Of a stretch of DNA of 5,792 nucleotides, positions 1-4,661 are shown piece by piece (within the stretch, counting starts at the first letter, position 1; each line of letters begins with the position of its first letter). Source of the DNA: Nitrospinaceae bacterium (GTDB lineage Bacteria; Nitrospinota; Nitrospinia; Nitrospinales; VA-1). The translations under genes were made by a program, and so were the position numbers. Where the stretch lies: assembly GCA_029261675.1 (NCBI GenBank), contig JAJDBA010000196.1:1-5792 (forward strand). Direction: 5' to 3'. A model generated the notes under the pieces. That model saw only the letters and a list, made by a program, of their open reading frames with translations, made no database searches and was not told where the DNA came from.

Positions 1-236
1 CCCCAAGCATTCATATCAACACCCATAAATGGATTTGCACTACGAATATGAAAATCGGGAAGATCGCGATTTTGTATGTACTGTTTGGGTATGTTTTTAT
101 CGTTGCGCCAGTCGTTCTTAGCAGAAGCACGACCGGGCAAAAGAGTGGAGAGACCTGTAAAAGATATTAGCTTTAGAAAATCCCGGCGAACAAATTTAAA
201 GGCTGAGCCTTTTTTAATTTTTGTTGGTTCTTCCAT
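1..236 (-). CDS. Tat-exported protein, N-terminal part (runs off window)
   Basis: This partial gene encodes 78 complete codons plus two bases, starting at the ATG at 236-234 and running off the window's left edge. The product opens with a polar stretch, then VRRDFLKLISFTG (residues 16-28), a close match to the twin-arginine consensus (RRxFLK), a short hydrophobic segment and a likely signal-peptidase site after PGRASA (about residue 39). Folded-protein export to the periplasm by Tat is therefore likely, and many Tat substrates carry a cofactor. The mature start (NDWRNDKNIPKQYIQ...DFHIRSANPFMGVDMNAW) faintly resembles the entry to a molybdopterin sulfite-oxidase-type domain, but this is only an impression and the family is unknown. 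It begins 15 bases after the dapB stop with no strong Shine-Dalgarno, so it is probably translated from the dap transcript. Confidence 0.75.
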   Translation of the reverse strand, partial: MEEPTKIKKGSAFKFVRRDFLKLISFTGLSTLLPGRASAKNDWRNDKNIPKQYIQNRDLPDFHIRSANPFMGVDMNAW

Positions 237-251
237 GGCTTTTTTACCGCA

Positions 252-1052
252 TTATCGCAATCCAAGCACATCCTGCATATCGTAGATACCGTTGGACTGC
301 TGAAGAATCCATTGTGCCGCGCGGATAGACCCGCGGGCAAAAGTTTGTCTGCTTTGCGCACGGTGAAAAATTTCGAAGTTTTCACCCATACCGCCAAACA
401 AAACACGATGCTCACCAATGATGTCTCCCGCGCGCACCGTATGAATACCAATTTCCTTGGCGGTACGTTCGGTGATACCTTGCCTTCCATAAACACCCAC
501 CTCATCGAGGTCGCGGTTTAATGAGTCGGCAACAATTTCAGAAATGCGAACCGCAGTGCCGCTGGGGGCATCTTTTTTAAACTTGTGGTGCGCTTCAACA
601 ATTTCGACATCATAATCATCACCCAAAACACGCGCCGCATCGGCTACCAGTTTGAACAAAACATTAACGCCGATGCTCATGTTAGGAGCAACCACCAAAG
701 GAATTTTTTTAGCCAACTCAGCAATTTCTTTTTTCTGGTCGGGGGAGAACCCCGTCGTGCCTACCACTACCGATTTCCCTTTATCTGCCGCTGTGCGCAA
801 AGTAACCATGCTCGATTCAGGTGTCGTGAAATCAATCACTGCATCACATCCCTCTAATGCCGTAGTCAGGTCATCTGAAACAGCAACACCTTTTTTACCA
901 ATGCCCGACACTTCTCCCGCATCCTGACCTATTAAGTCGCTACCTGCGCGTTCGGTTCCGCCGCCCAGTTCAACACCGTCGGTGTCATCAATGCACTCGG
1001 CAATGGTCTTGCCCATGCGACCTGCAATTCCTATAACTAGAATTTTTGTCAA
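252..1052 (-). CDS. dapB: 4-hydroxy-tetrahydrodipicolinate reductase
   Basis: This cytoplasmic enzyme uses NAD(P)H to reduce 4-hydroxy-tetrahydrodipicolinate to tetrahydrodipicolinate in the diaminopimelate/lysine pathway. At 266 residues it is the usual family length. The N-terminal Rossmann fold shows GIAGRMG (8-14) for the dinucleotide, VVVGTTGF (95-102) and APNMSIGVN (122-130). The catalytic signature HHKFKKDAPSG covers 155-165; H155, H156 and K159 correspond to the E. coli H159, H160 and K163. The start is a TTG at 1052-1050, because no in-frame ATG or GTG lies close by and AGGAG sits 8 bases upstream (1065-1061). It follows dapA by 33 bases and precedes the Tat-protein gene by 15, so it is an internal gene of the operon. 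The TTG start may lower its translation relative to dapA. Confidence 0.97.
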   Translation of the reverse strand: MTKILVIGIAGRMGKTIAECIDDTDGVELGGGTERAGSDLIGQDAGEVSGIGKKGVAVSDDLTTALEGCDAVIDFTTPESSMVTLRTAADKGKSVVVGTTGFSPDQKKEIAELAKKIPLVVAPNMSIGVNVLFKLVADAARVLGDDYDVEIVEAHHKFKKDAPSGTAVRISEIVADSLNRDLDEVGVYGRQGITERTAKEIGIHTVRAGDIIGEHRVLFGGMGENFEIFHRAQSRQTFARGSIRAAQWILQQSNGIYDMQDVLGLR

Positions 1053-1085
1053 AACACCTGCTCCTGTTAACTATTAATCGAATAT

Positions 1086-1952
1086 CTACACGTATTCTTT
1101 AAGAACGGATTTCAGTTTGTTAAGGTTGTCGTCAGACGGCGGACAAAGCGGCAAACGGAACTCGTTATCTACGCGACCCATAAGGGCAAGCGCGGCTTTA
1201 ACCGGGATAGGATTCGTCTCTACAAACATAACGTCGTTGAGTTTCAGCAACTCGTAATGCAAAGACTGTGCGGTTTCAACATCCCCTTCACTCGCGGCTT
1301 TATAAAGCTGGGCGAATTTGTCTGGAACGATATTCGCGGTGACAGAGATAAACCCTTTACCGCCCAAAGCCATAATCGGCCAGTTGAGTGCATCTTCTCC
1401 AGATATAACGGAAAAGTCTGAGTCGCAAGCTTGAATGATTTCACTGATCTGCACCAGATCGCCCGAAGCTTCTTTGATGCCCACAATATTTTCAATTTTC
1501 GCCAGCCGTGCCACCGTTGCCGGTAACATATTGATCGCCGTTCGACCCGGCACATTGTAAAGAACGACGGGCAGTTTGGTTTCTTGTGCGACAACAGTGA
1601 AATGCTGATAAAGGCCTTCTTGTGTCGGCTTGTTGTAATAAGGCGTGATGAGCAACGCCCCATCGGCACCGAGCTTTTCTGCACTTTGCGTCAGTTTAAT
1701 CGCTTCGTGCGTGGCGTTCGACCCCGTACCCGCAAGCACAGGCACCCGACCCGCACAGGTTTCTACGGTGATACCAATAACCTCTTCGTGTTCCGCATGA
1801 ACCAATGTTGCTGATTCCCCAGTGGTGCCACAGGGAACAATACCGCTGGTTCCATTCTCAATGTGAAACTCAATCAATCCTTTCAAAGCGGCCGTATCTA
1901 CCTTGCCGTCTTTGAACGGAGTGACTATCGCAACATAAGATCCTTCAAACAT
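1086..1952 (-). CDS. dapA: 4-hydroxy-tetrahydrodipicolinate synthase
   Basis: This enzyme condenses pyruvate with aspartate semialdehyde, the committed step towards diaminopimelate and lysine. It is a class I aldolase-type TIM barrel, 288 residues against about 292 in E. coli. Visible landmarks are GTTGE (42-46), which holds the pyruvate carboxylate; TPYYNKP with Y106; YNVPGRT with Y132 and R137; and the Schiff-base lysine K160 in GIKEASGD. The residues of the lysine feedback site in E. coli (H53, H56, N80, E84) are matched by H52, H55, N79 and E83, so feedback inhibition by lysine is likely (inference from family knowledge). The ATG is preceded by an AGGA Shine-Dalgarno. The gene lies 18 bases after dapF and 33 before dapB. 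Confidence 0.97.
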   Translation of the reverse strand: MFEGSYVAIVTPFKDGKVDTAALKGLIEFHIENGTSGIVPCGTTGESATLVHAEHEEVIGITVETCAGRVPVLAGTGSNATHEAIKLTQSAEKLGADGALLITPYYNKPTQEGLYQHFTVVAQETKLPVVLYNVPGRTAINMLPATVARLAKIENIVGIKEASGDLVQISEIIQACDSDFSVISGEDALNWPIMALGGKGFISVTANIVPDKFAQLYKAASEGDVETAQSLHYELLKLNDVMFVETNPIPVKAALALMGRVDNEFRLPLCPPSDDNLNKLKSVLKEYV

Positions 1953-1970
1953 AATTTTTCCTGGTAATGA

Positions 1971-2786
1971 TTAGTATTCTTTAAGAGTGCCTTCAAAGGC
2001 AATTCGAGTAAGTCCTTCGAGGTAGACATCAGTCACCTCCGCTCCGTTTGCGGACTCGAAATCTACTTTTAAAATCTCCCCTCCACGTGTTTCCACTTCA
2101 ACCGGAGGTTGCACTAAATTTTTATAAGACGAAAGCAAAGCCGAAGCCACACAACCCGTGCCACAAGCCAGCGTCTCATCTTCAACACCGCGCTCGTAAG
2201 TGCGCACCTTCAAAGCATGGTCGCCGACCTTCTCGACAAAGTTGACATTGGTTCCTGACGGAGCAAACGCATCGTGGAAACGAACTCCATTGCCCACTTC
2301 CTTCACATTGTTTTCTTCAACGTTTTCCGAATAAATGATCGCGTGCGGCACACCTGTATTGAGACTGTCGATCTGGTAATGGGCACCGTTCAAATCCACA
2401 GCAATATCTTTGCGCAGGTTTTCAGGCGCAGTCAGCTTGACCCGCACATTGGCACCATCTACTTTCGCGCCAATGACCCCCGCCAACGTTTCAAGAGTCA
2501 GTTCCGCCGAGGCAATCCCTTTTTCCACCGCATAACGCGCAACACACCGACCGCCATTGCCACACATTTCGGCAGACGAGCCATCGTCGTTATAGAAATC
2601 CCATTTGATGTCGGCCTTGTCTGAATTTTCGACAAAAATAACCCCATCGGCTCCGATAGACATTTTTCGGTCACAGACCCGTTTGACGAAATCGACTTTC
2701 TTACTGTCTTCCATCACAGGCACACGGTTGTCGATGATGATGAAATCGTTACCGTGGCCACTCATTTTTGTAAATTGAATCGTCAT
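1971..2786 (-). CDS. dapF: Diaminopimelate epimerase
   Basis: This cofactor-independent racemase converts LL-diaminopimelate to meso-diaminopimelate, the form used in peptidoglycan and as the lysine precursor. At 271 residues it is of normal length. Both catalytic cysteines are present: C75 in EMCGNGGR (73-80) and C208 in LACGTGC (206-212). Substrate-contact segments are also recognisable: the N-terminal GHGNDF (10-15), NTGVPHAI (143-150), APSGTNVNF (175-183) and YERGVEDET (197-205). The ATG at 2786 is preceded by AGGTGA at a slightly long spacing. It is the first dap gene of the minus-strand operon; a terminator lies about 45 bases upstream, so it must have its own promoter in the short AT-rich gap, where I see only a weak CATAAT-like -10. 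Confidence 0.97.
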   Translation of the reverse strand: MTIQFTKMSGHGNDFIIIDNRVPVMEDSKKVDFVKRVCDRKMSIGADGVIFVENSDKADIKWDFYNDDGSSAEMCGNGGRCVARYAVEKGIASAELTLETLAGVIGAKVDGANVRVKLTAPENLRKDIAVDLNGAHYQIDSLNTGVPHAIIYSENVEENNVKEVGNGVRFHDAFAPSGTNVNFVEKVGDHALKVRTYERGVEDETLACGTGCVASALLSSYKNLVQPPVEVETRGGEILKVDFESANGAEVTDVYLEGLTRIAFEGTLKEY

Positions 2787-2830
2787 GCTGAACTTTCACC
2801 TAATTACTGTGTTTATTATGGTTTAGATGC

Positions 2831-2849
2831 AAAAACCCCGTTCGGGGTT
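2831..2849 (-). terminator. Intrinsic terminator after the DUF2784 gene
   Basis: On the minus strand this reads AACCCC-GAAC-GGGGTT followed by a run of five T in total. It is a 6-bp GC-rich stem with a four-base loop and a U tract, the standard Rho-independent form. It lies downstream of the DUF2784 gene (stop at 2956) and just upstream of dapF, separating the two transcription units. On the plus strand the tract after the stem is not T-rich, so termination should act mainly on the minus strand. Confidence 0.8.
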
Positions 2850-2868
2850 CTACTGAGATCCGGCAATT

Positions 2869-2917
2869 CTACCACCCACTACCATGCTAGGCAACCCACT
2901 AGCGTGGGGGGCGGTAG
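2869..2917. repeat. Imperfect inverted repeat between DUF2784 gene and dapF
   Basis: CATGCTAG (2883-2890) and CTAGCGTG (2899-2906) form an 8-bp stem with one G-T wobble around the loop GCAACCCA. An outer CTACC (2869-2873) pairs with GGTAG (2913-2917), with imperfect C-rich/G-rich pairing between. There is no T run on either side, so it is not a simple terminator. It could be a structured 3' end of the DUF2784 transcript, a protein-binding dyad or a dispersed repeat. I do not recognise it as a known riboswitch; no lysine-riboswitch motifs are visible. Confidence 0.55.
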
Positions 2918-2955
2918 GTCTATTCCCATTCTCCAAAACAAAAGCCCTCAAGCTT

Positions 2956-3309
2956 CTAGACGGAGGCACTCCATCGGCGGAGAGGTTTCCAGAAAAAGGA
3001 GGATGCCACTAGAACGGTGAACGCCACTGCCATATAAACCACGAATCCAGAATCCATACCTTCCAGATAGATGATTCGGTTCAGCCATGTCGCTATAAAA
3101 GAACCTTGATAAACAGCACCGCCCCTGAGCGACTCTTCGAGAATCGTTAAAGGACAAGGCTTGCCCAAAACCATCAATGCGGAAATAAATATAAGCACAC
3201 AGACATGAATGATGCGGAATAAACGGTTATTGTATTTGAGCCCGACCGGGAACCCGACAAGAACAAACAAGATAATCAGAAAATGGGTAATGAGAACAAG
3301 TTCGACCAT
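2956..3309 (-). CDS. DUF2784 family membrane protein
   Basis: This 117-residue protein is almost wholly membrane-embedded. Hydrophobic helices are visible at about 3-24, 33-50 and 87-107, with a further weaker one around 70-82. The order CPLTILEESLRGG (52-64), then YQGSFIATWLNRIIYLEGMD (67-86), matches my knowledge of the DUF2784 family, small inner-membrane proteins of unknown function with a conserved CPLTxLE segment before the third helix. The C terminus (KPLRRW) is basic, which suggests it faces the cytoplasm. The Shine-Dalgarno before the ATG at 3309 is weak (GAAG). It is divergent from the STAS gene and ends before a hairpin and an intrinsic terminator, so it is probably monocistronic. 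No function can be assigned. Confidence 0.85.
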   Translation of the reverse strand: MVELVLITHFLIILFVLVGFPVGLKYNNRLFRIIHVCVLIFISALMVLGKPCPLTILEESLRGGAVYQGSFIATWLNRIIYLEGMDSGFVVYMAVAFTVLVASSFFWKPLRRWSASV

Positions 3310-3312
3310 ATC

Positions 3313-3341
3313 TTCAAATTATACTCTTATTGACCTATAAT
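3313..3341 (+). promoter_or_regulatory. Candidate sigma-70 promoter for the STAS gene
   Basis: TTCAAA (3313-3318) and TATAAT (3336-3341) are separated by 17 bases: a perfect -10 with a 4/6 match at -35. Transcription would start near 3348, giving a leader of about 33 bases with the Shine-Dalgarno AGGAGAG at 3370-3376. The -35 overlaps the region just upstream of the divergent DUF2784 start. A reverse-strand TATAAT (3323-3318) is too close to the DUF2784 ATG for a normal leader. Confidence 0.55.
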
Positions 3342-3380
3342 GGTTATTGTTCGAAGAATTAAAAAAATCAGGAGAGTGCA

Positions 3381-3713
3381 ATGCAGATAACAGGAGAAAT
3401 GAAAAACAACGCCTTTGTCGTGTCCCTCAAAGGGCGGATCGATATGGAAACTTCCAATGAGTTCAACACCATTTTGGAAGGATATCTCGAAGCAAACTTC
3501 ACCCCGTTTATTGTAAATTGCAAAGATCTGGAATATATCAACAGCAGTGGATTAACCAGCTTCATACACTTATCTCAAATGCTGGAAAGCTTTCACCTGC
3601 AACTTTTATTCTGCGAACTGCAACCCCCAGTCCAGGAAGTCATCGACATCGCCGCAATGGGCGACCACTTCAATATTTACCCCACCGAAAAAGAAGCTTT
3701 CAATAATCTATAA
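3381..3713 (+). CDS. STAS-domain protein, anti-sigma factor antagonist-like
   Basis: This 110-residue protein is a single STAS domain of the SpoIIAA/RsbV type. The N-terminal beta strands (FVVSLKGRIDMETSNEF, 12-28) carry the typical 'GRIDxxT/S' turn. YINSSGLTSFIHL (52-64) is the signature loop in which a serine, here one of S55/S56, is phosphorylated by a partner anti-sigma kinase in known members. The usual aspartate before the serine pair is N54 here. Proteins of this type switch partners with an anti-sigma or HATPase-type kinase; no such kinase gene is in the window, so the partner must be encoded elsewhere. A strong AGGAGAG (3370-3376) supports the ATG at 3381. It is probably native chromosome, and the retron-like cassette starts directly after it. 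Confidence 0.9.
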   Translation: MQITGEMKNNAFVVSLKGRIDMETSNEFNTILEGYLEANFTPFIVNCKDLEYINSSGLTSFIHLSQMLESFHLQLLFCELQPPVQEVIDIAAMGDHFNIYPTEKEAFNNL

Positions 3714-3743
3714 ATTTCCAAAATGCTTTTTGCTTTAAAATAA

Positions 3744-3764
3744 AATTTGACTCTGCGTCAAATT
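3744..3764. promoter_or_regulatory. Perfect dyad, candidate operator
   Basis: AATTTGAC (3744-3751) and GTCAAATT (3757-3764) are perfect reverse complements around TCTGC. The dyad covers the putative -35 TTGACT of the downstream cassette. The spacing and symmetry suit a dimeric XRE-type repressor, and an XRE protein is encoded about 600 bases downstream, so autoregulation is likely (inference). A role as the STAS terminator is less likely because no T run follows. Confidence 0.55.
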
Positions 3765-3774
3765 CTGTTAAGCT
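3747..3774 (+). promoter_or_regulatory. Candidate promoter of the retron-like cassette
   Basis: TTGACT (3747-3752, 5/6 match) and TAAGCT (3769-3774, weak -10) are 16 bases apart. Transcription would start at about 3781 and run through the structured RNA and the three plus-strand genes. The weak -10 and the two overlapping dyads suggest a regulated promoter. No other convincing promoter precedes the 78-residue ORF. Confidence 0.45.
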
Positions 3775-3785
3775 AAAACTAATGG

Positions 3786-3802
3786 TCATGCGAATCGCAT
3801 GA
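3786..3802. promoter_or_regulatory. Perfect 17-bp palindrome at the predicted transcript start
   Basis: TCATGCGA (3786-3793) and TCGCATGA (3795-3802) are perfect reverse complements around a single central A. It lies at about +6 to +22 of the predicted transcript. It could be a second operator for a dimeric regulator, or a hairpin protecting the 5' end of the RNA. Its half-site differs from that of the dyad at 3744-3764, so the two may bind different proteins. Confidence 0.5.
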
Positions 3803-3824
3803 GTGCTCTTTATACGAATCAATA

Positions 3825-4020
3825 AACTGGACTTGGTATTCTAGGCCTGCATTTGTGGGCCGACACCGCAAGGTGTCTTTTTGACTGCACGATCCTTGAT
3901 ATGTTGGAAAAAGTATTCCCGCCCCTTAAGATTGGGATGAGATAAAGTTTCCCTTCATATTATATTTTGCAGCAGTGGAGTATGGCTCGTAGTATCGGTT
4001 TCCACCCAGTCGGTCCAGTT
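3825..4020 (+). ncRNA. Candidate retron msr-msd RNA
   Basis: This region has the layout of a retron non-coding RNA and lies upstream of a retron-type RT in the same orientation. AACTGGAC (3825-3832) and GTCCAGTT (4013-4020) are perfect complements and would be the a1/a2 ends. After a1 come two adjoining stem-loops: 3844-3861 (GGCCTGCA/TGTGGGCC, with two wobbles) and 3862-3877 (GACACC-GCAA-GGTGTC), then a T run (3878-3882). The following stem begins with GACTG (3883-3887), which pairs with CAGTC (4007-4011), one base before a2. It continues imperfectly with CC/GG (3894-3895/3997-3998) and GATAT/GTATC (3898-3902/3992-3996). That stem would be the msd, about 129 bases, and the branching G could be G3835 or G3836. 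The fold was read by eye. The alternative is that 3862-3882 is an intrinsic terminator or attenuator. Confidence 0.6.
3862..3882 (+). terminator. Hairpin plus T run: msr stem-loop or attenuator
   Basis: GACACC-GCAA-GGTGTC is a perfect 6-bp stem with a stable GNRA tetraloop, followed by five T. On shape alone it qualifies as an intrinsic terminator for a transcript starting near 3781, giving an RNA of about 100 bases. Its place inside the candidate msr, next to another stem-loop and before the msd stem, makes a structural role equally possible. Both could apply if most transcripts stop here and only some reach the genes. Confidence 0.4.
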
Positions 4021-4069
4021 GCATCCCGCAGCAGGTGCAATGAAGCATCATACATGGCAACCTACTGGA
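4014..4069 (+). promoter_or_regulatory. Alternative pairing that would mask the ribosome binding site
   Basis: TCCAGT (4014-4019), inside the candidate a2 end, is also perfectly complementary to ACTGGA (4064-4069), which overlaps the Shine-Dalgarno of the 78-residue ORF (GGAGGGA, 4067-4073). Between them lies a further hairpin, TTGCATC...GGTGCAA (4019-4040). The a2 segment can therefore pair with a1 or with the ribosome site, but not both. Whether this happens in the cell is inference. Confidence 0.35.
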
Positions 4070-4079
4070 GGGAATCTAG

Positions 4080-4316
4080 ATGTTAAAAAAAGATTCGTTA
4101 AAGAAAGTCCGCAGGACATTAAAAATTTGTCTTGCGGCAAGTCACACGGGAACCGATGCAAAATTAACAAAGTGTCTCAATGAAACGATTAGGGATCTTG
4201 ACCGTGAGATCGAGAAAGACAAAAGTCAACTCGATCTTTATGCGGCGCTAAAGTTGATTGGTAAAACTCTTGACAAGCTACCGTGGATCGTTTTGCTCCT
4301 TGAGAAACTAAAATAA
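4080..4316 (+). CDS. Small basic helical protein of unknown function
   Basis: This encodes a 78-residue protein that I do not recognise. The start is well supported: GGAGGGA (4067-4073) ends six bases before the ATG. The sequence is lysine-rich and looks helical. The N-terminal third is basic (KKDSLKKVRRTLK, 3-15), residues 32-50 form a charged, probably amphipathic helix (CLNETIRDLDREIEKDKSQ), and the C terminus has a hydrophobic patch (LPWIVLLLEKL, 67-77) too short for an ordinary transmembrane helix. Two cysteines (C17, C32) are present without a metal-site pattern. It lies between the structured RNA and the HTH gene, 42 bases upstream of the latter. Its place in a retron-like operon suggests an effector, toxin or accessory protein, but nothing in the sequence shows activity. 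Confidence 0.75.
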   Translation: MLKKDSLKKVRRTLKICLAASHTGTDAKLTKCLNETIRDLDREIEKDKSQLDLYAALKLIGKTLDKLPWIVLLLEKLK

Positions 4317-4358
4317 TGTGCGAGCCTTTTCTTCAATAATTATGCTTCGGAGTGAAAA

Positions 4359-4661
4359 ATGAATGTTGGGCCTACAATCCGTAAGTTTCGGCGCCATCAA
4401 AAACTCACCCTTGAAGCTTTAGCTGAAATAGTGGAAATGTCTGTTTCGCATCTTTCTTTGATCGAGCGAAATAAACGTGAGCTGAGTCTCGAAAACCTAT
4501 CCCAATTAGGTCAAGCCTTAAATGTACCACCCAGCGTCATAATTTTGCTTGCTTCTGAGCCTACCAAAAAGCAAAAAAAAGAAGATGAGATCACCAAACA
4601 ATTAAGGTCTTTAATTAATGAGTTATTGAATAATGACGAAAGATTTCCAACCTCAACCTAA
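4359..4661 (+). CDS. XRE/HTH_3-type DNA-binding protein
   Basis: This encodes a 100-residue protein with one Cro/CI-type helix-turn-helix domain at about residues 4-60. IRKFRRHQKLTLEALAEIVEMSVSHLSLIERNKRELS has the family pattern: the LTLEALAEIVEMS helix-turn, the recognition helix VSHLSLIERNKR, then LSLENLSQLGQALNVPP as the closing helices. After a lysine-rich linker (68-75) a short helix (EDEITKQLRSLINELL) could help dimerisation. GGAG (4349-4352) supports the ATG. The gene overlaps the RT gene by 29 bases, which argues for one functional unit with translational coupling. HTH proteins are known partners in some retron types, where their role is poorly defined. Here it may repress the upstream promoter through the dyads at 3744-3764 or 3786-3802, or bind the msDNA. 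Confidence 0.9.
   Translation: MNVGPTIRKFRRHQKLTLEALAEIVEMSVSHLSLIERNKRELSLENLSQLGQALNVPPSVIILLASEPTKKQKKEDEITKQLRSLINELLNNDERFPTST

Noticed and set aside
173..505. 110-aa minus-strand ORF
   Set aside because: It is out of frame within dapB and across its 3' end; dapB has all family motifs, so this is a shadow.
1244..1684. 146-aa minus-strand ORF
   Set aside because: It lies wholly inside dapA in another frame, with no recognisable motifs.
2274..2624. 116-aa plus-strand ORF antisense to dapF
   Set aside because: It mirrors dapF codons, has no ribosome site and contains no family motif.
2787..2955. Lysine riboswitch upstream of dapF
   Set aside because: The 169-base gap has a terminator and a hairpin but none of the conserved lysine-riboswitch motifs I know, and the terminator fits the upstream gene.
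2754..3020. 88-aa plus-strand ORF over the dapF/DUF2784 gap
   Set aside because: It crosses the terminator hairpin and the end of the DUF2784 gene, and its composition is not protein-like.
3318..3323. TATAAT on the minus strand as the DUF2784 promoter
   Set aside because: It ends only nine bases before the ATG, leaving almost no leader, and no good -35 is at the right distance.
3721..3740. Terminator of the STAS gene
   Set aside because: TGCTTTTTGCTTTA is a short direct repeat with no stable hairpin before it.
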